A program made the position numbers and the translations under genes. A stretch of DNA of 64,000 bases from Triatoma infestans. Taxonomy: Eukaryota > Arthropoda > Insecta > Hemiptera > Reduviidae. Below, in pieces: positions 1-9,529 of this stretch (within the stretch, counting starts at the first letter, position 1; every line of letters begins with the position of its first letter). The notes under the pieces were generated by a model. It worked only from the letters and a program-made list of their open reading frames with translations, searched no databases and was not told the DNA's origin. Location of the stretch: NCBI GenBank assembly GCA_011037195.1, contig JAAEAF010002547.1, positions 1 through 64,000 of the forward strand. Reading direction: 5' to 3'.

Positions 1-2
1 TG

Positions 3-330
3 GTTGGCTTCCTCACTGGGCATTGTGGCTTAAGGAGACATCTTTACACTCGTACAATGGGACTCATGCCTGACTTTTGTAAGATTTGTGAGACGGAGGA
101 GAAAACACCCATGCATCTAAAGACGGATTGTTTGGCTTGTGAGGAGATTAGGTTTAGGATATTCGGCCGGAATAGGATATCGGTAGAGGATCTGAAATAA
201 TGTACTTTTAAGGTTTTGGTCCGATTTGTTCAGTCTGTGGTGAAACTTAGATGGGTAAAACCTGGGCCTGGACTTTTGTTCTAGACCCAGTAGCTGTATT
301 TGCAAGTGGTATGTATGTTGTGAGTAGAAT
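3..330 (+). pseudogene. 3' end of a non-LTR retrotransposon ORF2 (family LINE-1), 5' cut by window edge
   Basis: Reading from base 3 gives about 65 codons without a stop, to TAA at 198-200. The translation contains TGHCGLRRHLYT and then a CCHC-like knuckle, C-K-I-C followed by H-x4-C (CKICETEEKTPMH...C). This is the usual layout after the RNase H domain of I/R1-type LINEs. The next ~130 bp (AAGGTTTTGGTCCGATTTG... to GACCCAGTAG) is 3' UTR. It recurs beside related fragments at 7860-8268, 11590-12345 and 19625-19680. The reverse-transcriptase part lies outside the window. Clade assignment is inferred. Confidence 0.75.
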
Positions 331-567
331 AAGTTTAGAATTTGAATATTGAGAACCGGGGAACTAGTTTTTACTTTTACATAGATTTGTTCTGTATACA
401 TTGTAAATAATTAGTTTGTAACTTTAGGTTTTTCTTCTTTTCTACTTCCTTAATGAGGTTAAGTTTCCATGCGCTAATTGGAAAAGTAATTTTTCCATTA
501 GTGTAGTTCACAGGCTTGGTATGAGCCTTCAAAACTGCGAAACTGCCTTGGAGTGTTTAAAAAAAAA

Positions 568-1040
568 CTGCTTTGAAACACTCACACGACTTTGTCTTAC
601 TACAATTTACATATTTATAATTGATTAATTTCCTTCAGACGTATCATTTTTACAAAAACTATTTAGTTGTCTTCAATGTTAAAAATAACACCAATACTTC
701 CCAGGGGAATTTGATATGAACTTCATGTGGACTTTCCAGGAAAAGTGTTTCAAATATAAGTCATAGATGTTAATGTATGTACAGTATATACAAAGTATAA
801 AAGAAAAATCGTTGGAGTCTTTTTGAGAAAATCGCTATAAAAAAAAAAAGAAGAAAAGAAATCAACAAAGTGGTACTTCCGGTTGACGAATTTTAACCAA
901 AACCCTCGTAATCGAGTCCCTAGGTAAAATTTAAGCGACAATAACAAGTTTAAACTTTTGGCGATTTTCCGTTTTTGAGTTATGTTGACCATTTTTTTTT
1001 TTTGGACAAAGAGGACCAATAATGAAATTTTTCAATTTTG
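568..1040 (-). repeat. HINE-like element, degraded copy A
   Basis: A run of A is followed by CTGCTTTGAAACACTCACAC and then TTTGTCTTACT. This is a diverged form of the TCTGGTGTGAAACACTCACAC / CTTTCTCTTACTCC end seen in intact copies. Later come the shared internal blocks GTGTTTCAAATATAAG, ATCGTTGGAGTC-TTTTTGAGAAAATCGC, GTGGTACTTCCGGTTGACGAATTTT, and CCGTTTTTGAGTTATG near 970. About half of the normal interior and the terminal hairpin are lost. Strand '-' means the terminal-hairpin end is on the right. Confidence 0.7.
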
Positions 1041-1087
1041 AAAACTTGATATGTTTACTGCTCTTACAGCAGTAAATAAATAAATAA

Positions 1088-1249
1088 ACCTATGGCGCAA
1101 CAACCCGTAAAAGGCTAAGGCTTTTACCAGATGGGGTGTGCGGGCGTGGGATAAGCACGCCGCATTTCCCTCCCCATTTAGTTCCGGCCAAAAGCTACCT
1201 AGGAATGCTTCGCAGTTTTTATCAAGATACTGAGTGATCACCGATGTTG
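1088..1249 (-). repeat. SINE-A copy, 5'-truncated body
   Basis: The reverse complement carries the body shared with copies at 10878, 24931 and 54651: GGAACTAAAtgGGG, a T-to-C variable GGCATGCTTA-like segment, and TTGTTGCGCCATAGG at its far end (1085-1110 here). The tRNA-like head is missing. The right end runs to within about 5 bp of the LTR that starts at 1254. Confidence 0.65.
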
Positions 1250-1253
1250 CTCT

Positions 1254-2339
1254 TGTGATGGCATATCACAAGTCAAATTAGTTCCCTGCTGTCCGCAAGG
1301 AACGCCAAGCTCGTATAAAAGGAAACGAAGCCAACCAATGGTTGGGGATGAAGCACCGTCCTACTTCCCCTACCACAGGAGGTCTAAATTGAAGGTAAAA
1401 GGGACTGTGGAGGCCCCCATTCTATCACCATCTTCAAGAGCAAAGACACTTTCCGTGCGATCAGCCAAACAGAAACATCGAGTGTACACTTCAGCACTTG
1501 CCTTTCTCTCAGACTCTCATTGAGTTTATCTCCCTGTCTCTTAATCTCATAAGACAAGCCCTTAGAATCATAAGTATATAGAATAGAATAGAATAGAATA
1601 TTTATTAATTTGTTTTGGGGTTATCCCCCATACAAATGAAGTTGCTTCTTGCAATACAAATAAATAAACATCAATAAAGCAGTTACATTATATGTAAAAT
1701 CAACATAAAAGCTTAATAAACAAAATTTGTTAATTTAGATGATTTAAATAAAACAAAATCATCTACTTTAGAGTACTTAAGATATATATGTCTTGAACAA
1801 AATGTAACAAAAACCAATAAATGAATCTTCTTGCAATAAAATGAAATAGAACAGTTAAAATAAAATTCACAAAACAGCTAAATTTCTTATCTTTAGAGAA
1901 TTAACAATGAAATAGAACAAATTATCTAATTTATCTGAGTCATTAATATATAATAAACACTCTACATTGCTCTCTTCATCAAGATCATTATTAATGTACC
2001 TACCTATATATTTAGACCTATTATTATATATATATATATGTGGGACACTTTAATAGAAAATGATACAAATTATCTTGTGTTTTACTATTGCATGTAGGGC
2101 AGTCTGAGTAATTTGTGGCGGATACCTTCATAATTTATTGTACAATTATTAGGCTGACAAATTCTTATCTGACTGACCACTCTAAGTTTAGAAATAGGGA
2201 CTCTAAATTGTAAATATGGTTCTCCTAAAGTTAGGCTGCTAATTAATCTAAAATTGGGATTGTAACGAGATTATATAAGTATATATATATTAATTATAGT
2301 GCAGTAATAATAGTATTTAGTTATTAATTTTAAACCGCA
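1254..2339 (+). mobile_element. LTR (copy 1, + orientation), interrupted by a LINE
   Basis: The segment begins TGTGATGGCATATCAC and ends CCGCA at 2339, the TG...CA ends expected of an LTR. It has a TATA box, CGTATAAAAGG, near 1313-1323. A primer binding site follows 3 bp downstream. Bases 1254-1578 plus 2284-2339 match, in reverse orientation, the second LTR at 2384-2765. Removing the 696 bp insertion at 1579-2274 and one duplicated 9-mer leaves an LTR of about 380 bp. I see no gag or pol next to it. Confidence 0.75.
1579..2274 (-). mobile_element. 5'-truncated LINE inserted in the LTR
   Basis: The 9 bp sequence ATAAGTATA flanks it on both sides (1570-1578 and 2275-2283), a target-site duplication. 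On the minus strand it ends in an (ATTCT)n tail, seen here as repeated GAATA at 1580-1601. Before the tail comes a small GGGGGATAACCCC stem (1617-1630). Upstream, the minus strand encodes SDCPTCNSKTQDNLYHFLL followed by KC, a C-x2-C...H-x4-C knuckle typical of LINE ORF2 C-termini. The frame is broken between this and a preceding QIRICQPNNC segment. The same hairpin-plus-pentamer 3' end occurs at 53985-54078. Confidence 0.8.
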
Positions 2340-2342
2340 TTC

Positions 2343-2360
2343 TGGTGGCAGCGTTGGGAT
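2343..2360 (+). promoter_or_regulatory. LTR retrotransposon primer binding site, tRNA-Leu type
   Basis: TGGTGGCAGCGTTGGGAT begins three bases after the LTR end. Its reverse complement, ATCCCAACGCTGCCACCA, matches the conserved 3' end of eukaryotic tRNA-Leu (...CCCACCGCTGCCA plus CCA) except for one base. The position is right for minus-strand primer binding. Only about 24 bp of internal sequence follow before the inverted LTR begins. Confidence 0.65.
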
Positions 2361-2383
2361 CTAGAATGTGATAAAAGTTTCAG

Positions 2384-2765
2384 GGGGTTTAAAATTAATA
2401 ACTAAATACTATTACTATTGCACTATAATTAATATATATACACTTATGATTCTAAGGACTTGTCTTATGAGATTAAGAGACAGGAAGATAAACTCAATGA
2501 GAGACTGAAAGATGGGCAAGTGCTGAAGTGTACACTCGATGCTTCTGTTTGGCTGATCGCACGGAAGGTGTCTTTGCTCTTAAAGATGGTGATAGAATGG
2601 GGGCCTCCAGAGTCCCTTTTACCTTCAATTTAGACCCTTGTGGTGTGAGGGGAATTAGGACGGTGCTTCATCCCCAACCATTGGTTGACTTCGTTTCCTT
2701 TTATACGAGCTTGGCGTTTCTTGCGGACAGCAGGGAACCAATTTCACTAGTGATATGCCATCACA
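2384..2765 (-). mobile_element. LTR (copy 2, inverted relative to copy 1)
   Basis: Read on the minus strand it starts TGTGATGGCATATCACTAG at 2765. It carries the same CGTATAAAAGG TATA box (2697-2707 region) and ends ...TTAATTTTAAACCCC near 2384. It matches copy 1 almost base for base over ~380 bp, apart from scattered substitutions, and is uninterrupted. The two LTRs are tail-to-tail, so together they form a large imperfect palindrome. Confidence 0.75.
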
Positions 2766-2832
2766 CTCTCACTGGAATTGAATACCGAAATCTGGAATTG
2801 AAGACCAAAGGCGATTGCGCTAGCCATTGCAT

Positions 2833-4031
2833 CAGTGGTTCACAATCTTTTGTATTTTACGCCCCCCCTCCCTTTTTTTACCTTGAATAATCCCCCCTCC
2901 CCTGTATAATATAAGATAGATGGGCCAGTGGTGGGTCATTTAGAGAACTTGAGCAATAATTTGCGCAAATACTTTTTCACAGAAACTGGAATTGGGCAAT
3001 AAATCCATTGGACAGTATGCCTACCAGCCTATCACTGCAAGAAGAAGAACAACTAATAGATCTTTCTTCAAGCAGCTCGGAAAAATCAAATTTTTGGACT
3101 GAACTGGTCATATAATTATTCTCTTATTAATGCAAAAGCGCTTCGGATACTTGTTATTTTTCCCCAATTCTTACCTTTGCGTAACTGGTTTTTCTGCTGC
3201 AGCTGCATTAAAATCTAAATATAGAAACAAACCTCAAATAGAAACGGAGCTCGTAGTGATTATCTCGAATATAAAACCAAACGGGACAGGCTATTGTAGT
3301 GGTGACAAGAAATGAAAGAAAATAATAGTTATGAAAAATAGTTTAGAATATTTTATAGTTTGAAAAATAGAATTTTGTTAATATTTTAAATGTATCTTAG
3401 TGCAGTGAAAAGAGCCAGGTACTATAATTTAAGGTCATTGCTATAAAAAGACAAAGGCACAAGAATCCGTTAAATTAATACAATGCCACCTGGCCAACTG
3501 TTTTGTAAGAGAAGGCATTCTTTCGGACAGTCTGCATTGTGCTTTCAAAGCCAGGAATGTTGCTTCAGGAATCGCTTTCTTAAACTCTTGCCAGTGATAG
3601 AGACTAGCATTTATTCTAGATTAACAATTGATCTATTAAGCATAATAGTTGAGATATTGTAAAATATTTAAATATCTTTATAGATAATATATTTATCTAC
3701 CAGTGTTTTCTTAATTATTCTTATTACTTCTCTCTTAAACATATACACTCACAATCCCCTTTAACAAAGCCGCTCAAGCCGCTACAGGCTACCACTACAC
3801 TACAACAACATCACACCAATAACATTTCACTGTGTACACTAAAACAAGCATGTAATTAGCCATTAGATCTATGTCTTAGAAATGTTATATTTTAATGCTT
3901 TCATTTTAATTATATTTTAAATTAATAAAAAAATAAATCTGACGGCTTGCCTTGTTCATTTATTTAAGTCCTCCCTTGAAAAGTTACGCCGCCTCCCACA
4001 AGAGGCGCGCCCCACAGTTTGAGAACCACTG
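2833..4031. mobile_element. hAT-like non-autonomous DNA transposon (about 1.2 kb)
   Basis: The left end is CAGTGGTTCACAATC and the right end reads, inverted, CAGTGGTTCTCAAAC. Both are followed inward by C-rich tracts (ACGCCCCCCCTCCC on the left, GGGGCGCGCC on the right). CAGTGGTTCTCAA ends are a classic hAT/Charlie terminal motif. No transposase frame is visible. The flanks do not give a clean 8 bp duplication (CATTGCAT versus CACTAGAC), so the copy is old or the exact boundary is off. The interior includes the repeat at 3475-3830. Confidence 0.55.
3475..3830 (+). repeat. Repeat R3, copy 1 (shared with 17770-18150)
   Basis: Shared blocks in the same order as 17770-18150: CTTCAGGAATCGCT, TTCTTAATTATTCTTAT-ACTTCT, CACGC/CAAGCC-rich TACAGGCTACC, and CATCACACCAATAACATT. 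The GTGGTGACTTCTTAATTATT form in the second copy is LTR/primer-site-like. I cannot assign a family. Confidence 0.5.
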
Positions 4032-4689
4032 CACTAGACCAATGCGTGAGGATTTACAGCGGTAAGGGAAAGTAAAAAATTGCTGAATTTCATCTTTGCA
4101 TTATATTCTATAATAAAGACCTCTACCCGAAAGATGAATTCATAAATAATAATAATAATAATAACAGCAATAAACAATTACTTTCACATTATTTAAATAG
4201 ATTCCACACAAAATTGAATTGAATGAAAATTAGATTGATTGCTTTAAAGAAGTTGGAGAAGAGGTTTTTTTTTCTTCAGTATATTGGAATTGAATAAATA
4301 CAAAACAAAGTAGAAATGAAGTTAACCAAACAAGTTTCGATAAATATGGTATTTACTTAGTAAACTTAAATTGATATTGAACAAGTGATTTTTTTTTTTT
4401 TAACATCTTTTCTCAAATTGAATGGATCGTTCAAGGTTTCTTCTGTTTTGTTTTTTCATTTTTTTAAATAACTGTTTAATAATTAACCGACACGATGACA
4501 TACCGCCAGGATCTTGGCGTATCTCCTTCACCAATACTATGTACATAAGGCCTGCAGAAGTAGCTAATTTGGTTTGATTAACTATTTGGTTTGGCAATAC
4601 CCACAGCATGCCGCCACCATACAAGTTCCTCGCACATACAAATTGTAAATATAATGGAGTTGTTGAGGAGAGAAATTAGGTTTGATTGA

Positions 4690-4950
4690 ATAAACGAGAT
4701 ATGAAGACAGTGTTATAATGTAGCTATAAGTTTACACTAACTGCACTGGACTGATAGAATAAAAGGTGGGAGTAGAGATATGGCACGATGCGAGTATGGT
4801 TGAATCTGATAGATCTCCTCTAGATAGATTCTCACTGGCTTATATATACAGGTTCTCGCACTCTAGCCTGCCTAAGTCAGAGAGTAGTCTCTGTTAACCA
4901 GAGAGAGCCTCTCTTCTCTCTGCTGGATGCCATTACAGTAATCTTTTACT
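4690..4950 (-). repeat. LTR-like promoter segment, divergent family P, copy 1
   Basis: The region CTATATATACAGGTTCTCGCACTCTAG-like (4838-4865), followed by alternating CAGAGAGAG-type tracts, resembles 32300-32585 and 52850-53095, and in inverse orientation 39640-39880. Each has an AT-rich TATA-like core beside a CTCnCACTC-AGTCTG block. It could be a decayed LTR; no ends are defined. Confidence 0.3.
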
Positions 4951-5049
4951 ATGTCTAAAACCTGCGAGGAAATCGCAATAGATGTTTTAGGTCTTAATGG
5001 ATTTTTATCCACTACATTTATACATCTAACATCTTCTAATAATTAATAA

Positions 5050-5574
5050 TAGTTTCTAGTATCCATTAAAAATCCCCTTTTATTGGAGAATTAGTTACTT
5101 TTTCATTATATATGTTCTTTCTTTTTTTGCGCGTTAAAAGAGTTGAATAAATCTGTTACTTACTACCCGTTAACACATTTCTAACTGAACTAAGTAGAAC
5201 TTTTCTTTTTTTTTTACTCAATGTCTCCTCGTCCTTTTTAATCCGGAAAAGGATTGCCCTTAGCGCTAGCGACGGCAAAAAAAAAAGAAGCATCTGAATG
5301 AATTAATTCACATACTTTATATCAGTGAACCTCCCTATGTCTTTCTTTTTCTAGTTTATAACTCTATTCCATTTAAATTGTAAAATCCTTAATTATTTCA
5401 TTTAGCTTTCTAAAGTGAAGTGATTCTCTTCTAATCCATCTCATTGTGAACTTCATTCAACTTTTCATTATAAATTAAAAGAGTTTCCACTTTAATCTCT
5501 TTTTTTTGTTTCACTTTTGTCTCCTTTTTTTTTCTTATTTATAAAGTTGGTTTTTATTCGTAATTTTGCTTTTT
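5050..5574. other. Intergenic, no recognisable gene
   Basis: AT-rich sequence with poly-T and poly-A runs. No frame longer than chance and no repeat shared with the rest of the window that I can see. Confidence 0.6.
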
Positions 5575-5935
5575 TACTTTCTCTTACTGGCTAGTGAGAA
5601 GAAGAAGCATTGTGTAATGTGTCAAATTTTTGAAATGGAGTTTTGAATGGAAATACATGTTTTGGGTCCCCTGAGTCCCGAAAATGTGCTTTTTTTTTTT
5701 TTAAATTAGTCTGATCAGCATTACTCAAAAGTTGAAACTTGGTATTTTACTTAGAAGGTATCAGTGGACACGTGTCAATAAGATACTAGGCCAAAATTCA
5801 GATAAACCATTTTACTATATAGATTTTTCAGTTTTCGCAACTTTTTTCGAAAACGGCTTCAACGATTTTCTTTTGAACTAATCATTAAAAAAAAAAGGTA
5901 CAATTTTTTATTTGAAACTTATATCCAAGGAATAT
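5575..5935 (+). repeat. HINE-like element, degraded copy B
   Basis: It begins TTACTTTCTCTTACTGGCTAGTGAGAAG, a mutated form of the terminal hairpin. Shared blocks follow: GTGTCAAATTTTTGA, GGTCCCCTGAGTCC, TTGAAACTTGG, and AACGGCTTCAACGATTTTC. The microsatellite and most of the internal monomers are deleted. It sits immediately before full copy C in the same orientation. Confidence 0.65.
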
Positions 5936-5967
5936 CAATAAAAGAGTGTTCATTGGGTTAGGCTTAT

Positions 5968-6089
5968 TACTTTCTCTTACTCCCCCTGGAAGTATTGTAA
6001 TCGTGCCAAATTCACGATATCGAGTTTTCACAGGAAATATCCAATTTGAGGTCCCCTGAGTCAAAGAAATTGGTTTTTATCAAATGGTC

Positions 6090-6123
<34 letters not shown>

Positions 6124-6957
6124 AACAGCATAGCTCAAAAACGAAAAAACCGTAGAAAGTTGAAACTTGATATTCCGTTTAGGTATCAACCATGGCAACT
6201 GACAGTGGATCATCTGTCAAAATTCCTCAACCGGAAGTACCACTTTATTTGTTTGTTTTTTTACTTTTTTGCGTTTTTCTCAAAAATGGCTCCGACGATT
6301 TTCTTTAAACTTATATCAACTACACATACAAAGAGCTACAACTTTTATTTGAAATATTTCTCTAGGAAAATTCATTTAAGGGCAGTTATGGAGGAGGTGA
6401 GAGGTTAGGTTTTCATCAAAAGTGCTATTTCAGTTTATTTAAACAATTCTATCATCTAAATAACGTTAATTACAATTAAATATGTTGTTGAAATTCCATG
6501 TTTCAAAAAAGTCGGATAACCGGAAATGCGTTTACTTTACCACTTTACTAAATAATTTTTTTCACTTTTTCGCGAGTTTCTCAAAACTATCTCTAACGAT
6601 TTTCTAGAAACTTTATATATAAACTAAACATACAGAGGTCTACAACTTTTATTTAAAACATTTCTCGGGGAAAATTCATTTAAGGCCACTTTTGGAGGAG
6701 GAGAGTGTTTTTCTCTAAAGTGCTATCGTAGTTGATTATACAATTCTACCATCGAAACAAAATTAATTAGAAATAATTAGATGGACAAAATTTCGAGTTT
6801 CAAGAAAATTGAAGTGCGCATTTACTGAACAGTTTTTTTCAGTTTTCGACGAATTTCATTAAATTTGGTTTACAAACCAAAAAAATTTGTCAATTATAAT
6901 TTACTAGAGAACTAGAGTAAGAGAAAGTTGTGTGAGTGTTTCACACCAGATTTTTTT
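5968..6957 (+). mobile_element. HINE-like (Helentron-type non-autonomous) element, near-complete copy C
   Basis: The left end is TACTTTCTCTTACTCCCCCT...GGAAGTATTGTAATCGTG, a partly eroded hairpin arm pair. Next come GGTCCCCTGAGTC, a (GT)n tract at 6090-6115, then two diverged internal monomers that each begin near ACCGGAAGTnC (about 6228 and 6519), and a third start near 6805. The right end is GAGTAAGAGAAAGTTGTGTG, AGTG, TTTCACACCAGA, then T-run. No coding capacity; the 120-codon frame across the GT tract is incidental. The Helentron assignment rests on the asymmetric inverted ends and end palindromes, not on a Rep/helicase gene. Confidence 0.7.
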
Positions 6958-7059
6958 CTAAAGCGTCATTTCAATGTATGTTTCAAACTGTGTAAATAGC
7001 AGAGAGAAAAAGTCTTGATTGTTTGGCACCAGATATTTTTACTTACTGGTTTCCGATCT

Positions 7060-7405
7060 TAGGTTCTATTTACTAGTATTGCTGTAAGAATTATGTTCTG
7101 ATATATTTTGTTTCTTTTTTTCCTAAAGCACTATTTTCATAAATAATACATAATATGTCTACAACAATTTCCCTTTACACAGATTAAGTAATTCCAAAGA
7201 GAACCCAAGGAATTTGTGAAATGTTCTAGCCAGAAGTTAAGGAGTTTAAGCTATTTAAAATGCATTGGTTACAATTTAAACTTTTATTTAGTGACCTTCC
7301 TGTTAATTCCTCTTTTTATAAATAAACAAAAAAAAAATCAGGTTTGAGCATCATCTGTTTATTTTAGGCTGTTTATCCCAAACTCACTCACACATACATC
7401 ACAAT

Positions 7406-7440
<35 letters not shown>

Positions 7441-7858
7441 AACACATTGTAAATTGCCGGCTTCACCGGTTCCTGGGGGATTACTGGGATGTTATTGGAA
7501 ACTCTCGGATATCGATCCAGTGCTTCCGACAGAAGCACGGTTATCAACAAATATGTAATAAAATCGTTTAGATTTTATCTAATATTTTCATTTAATAGGG
7601 CAAGATAATAATTATATGTTTATAATTATTATATATGGAAATCCACATGTTCTTAAGACGTTAATATAACAGACACATACACAAACATACGTTAGATATC
7701 CCAAGTCCTACTTTATTTCTGTTAAAATAATAAATAAAAAGTAACTAATAAATAATTCCTTTATTTGTGTAAGGAATAAAATTTTATTCGTTATACCCAG
7801 GTTCAAATAATGCTCATCACTGCTCTCTGCTCTTCATTGGTCCTGGGTACATGTTTGT
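7060..7858. other. Intergenic with a (CA)n microsatellite
   Basis: A pure (AC)n tract lies at about 7411-7438. The rest is AT-rich and I recognise no coding or repeat homology. Confidence 0.6.
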
Positions 7859-7859
7859 C

Positions 7860-8268
7860 GAGCTTCTAGGCATGGGACAGCTTCACAGCATTCATCTCTA
7901 AGGTTGAGCACAGTTGGTTGTCAGGAGTCTAAGATGCTCATTGGGGACCAGGATAGTGTTAATGGGGAGATGTTGCTGTGTCTTCTATGGACCTGTCTGA
8001 GGCATCATATCAGATCCTTTATTGGGCGTTGTGGTTTAAGGAGACACCTCGACGTGTAAGGGATTATGTCCGATCCCATTATAGAGTTCGTGTTTTGCAA
8101 TTTTTCAGTTTAAGAAATAAACACCTAACATTTTCATGGCAGAATATATGGGTTGTATGGGAATTAGATTCAGCTCCTTGGTCGGTCAGGATGTCGGCGG
8201 AAAAGCTTTGCATATTAAAATTATGGTCAGATTAGTTTCGACAATAGTGAATCTTAGGTGGGACTCTG
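7860..8268 (+). pseudogene. LINE-1 family 3' fragment (RNase H C-terminus and 3' UTR)
   Basis: Translation includes FIGRCGLRRHLDV, with an internal stop, then GIMSDP. This parallels TGHCGLRRHLYT...GLMPDF in the copy at base 3. Upstream, AGATGCTCATTGGGGA and GGGAGATGTTGCTGTGTCTT match the copy at 11590-12345. The 3' end (TATGGTCAGATTAGTTTCG...GAATCTTAGGTGGG) parallels that family's UTR. Many stops and indels. Confidence 0.6.
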
Positions 8269-8482
8269 AACATTATACTGAACAATTGGATAAAGTTTAT
8301 GGAAGTTTTAAAAAAGCAAAGTACCCCTTTTAAAATTAACTAAAATAAAGCTATTCTACAATAGGAATTACACTCCGTTTGACTCAGTTAAAATTAGCTA
8401 AGTTGGATGGAGTAAGCGATTTAACTCATACTGCCTATAGCCCCGATTTTGCACCATCTGATTACGGCCTTTTCCTTCATTG
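8269..8482 (+). pseudogene. Mariner transposase C-terminal remnant
   Basis: It reads EHYTEQLDKVYGSFKKAKYPF, equivalent to the xLYCQQLDRVxxxLKEKxP segment of mariner transposases. After a deletion and stops it continues LTQLKLAKLDGVSDLTHT and then AYSPDFAPSDYGLF. YSPDxAPSDxxLF carries the third catalytic aspartate of the DD34D triad. The N-terminal half and the first two aspartates are absent. It is nested between a LINE fragment and HINE-like copy D. Confidence 0.7.
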
Positions 8483-8502
8483 ACTCATTTAAAAAAAAAA
8501 AA

Positions 8503-9469
8503 TCTGGTATGAAACACTCACACAAACTTCTCTTACGACTGTTCTCAAAATTATAAAATTGACAAATGTTATAGTTTGTGTACCAAATATAACGAAATTC
8601 GTCGAAAACTGAAAAAGCTGTTCAGTAAAAGCCACTTCCGGCTAACTAATTTTCTTAAAACTTGGAATTTTGGCCATCTATTTATTTCTAATTTTATAAA
8701 TTAATTTTGTTTGGATGATAAAATTGTATAATCAACTGATACCACTTTAGAGGAAGCTGTAACCACACCCCTCCCTAAAAGTGCCGTTAAATGAATTTTT
8801 CCAGGGAAAAGTCTTAAATAAAAGATGTAGATCTTTGCATTTTTAGTTTATATACGAAGTTTCAAGAATATCGTCGGAGCCATTTTTGAGAAAATCGCGA
8901 AAAACTGGAGAAATCATTTAGTAAAGTGTTAAAATAAACGCACTTCCGGATATCAGATTTTTTACAAACTCGGAATTTCAACAACATATTTAATTCTAAT
9001 TAACATTATCTGGATGACAGAATTGTCTAATAAACTGAAATAGCAGTTAAGATGAAAACTTAGCCCCACCCCTCTCCCAGAAGGACCCTTAAATCAATTT
9101 CCCCGGAGAAATGTTTCAAATAAAAGCCGTAGCACTTTGTATGTGTAGTTGATATACCAAGTTTAAAGAAAATCGCCTGGGCCATTTATGAGAAAATTGC
9201 AAAAACGTAAAATAACCAACTAATACAATTGGTACTTCCGGTAGAGGAATTTTGACAGATAACGCACCGTCAGATCCTATGGTTATACCTAAACGTAATA
9301 TAAAGTTTCAACTTTCTACGATTTTTCGTTTTTGAGCTATGCTGTTCACATACACACAAAGACCATTTGCTAAAAACTACTTTTTTGGACTCAGAGGACC
9401 TGAAAACGGATAATATCGAAAATTTGACACGATTACAATACTTCCTCTTACTAGGAATAAAAGAAAGTA
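8503..9469 (-). mobile_element. HINE-like element, near-complete copy D
   Basis: After a 12-base A run it starts TCTGGTATGAAACACTCACAC. It ends CTTCCTCTTACTAGGAATAAAAGAAAGT, the terminal hairpin. It has the full interior of two monomers, each marked by CACTTCCGGnTA (about 8631, 8941 and 9230), but the CA tract is reduced to CATACACACAAAG near 9348. It lies directly downstream of the mariner remnant. Confidence 0.7.
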
Positions 9470-9529
9470 AAAAAAAAAAAAAAAACGGCTGTTTAAAAAG
9501 TATCAAACAGTGCGAGGAGGGTGCGAGGA

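Noticed and set aside
1338..1523. 61-codon frame and its counterpart at 2528-2890
   Set aside because: Both lie in the two inverted LTR copies, on opposite strands of the same sequence. No gag-like motif.
6046..6408. 120-codon frame across HINE-like copy C
   Set aside because: It spans the GT microsatellite (VCVCVCVYVYV) and repeat interior. Equivalent frames in other copies are not conserved, so it is a shadow of the repeat.
7411..7438. CRISPR-like or regulatory repeat
   Set aside because: Plain (AC)n microsatellite without spacers; similar tracts occur at 14990, 27467, 54122 and 56170.
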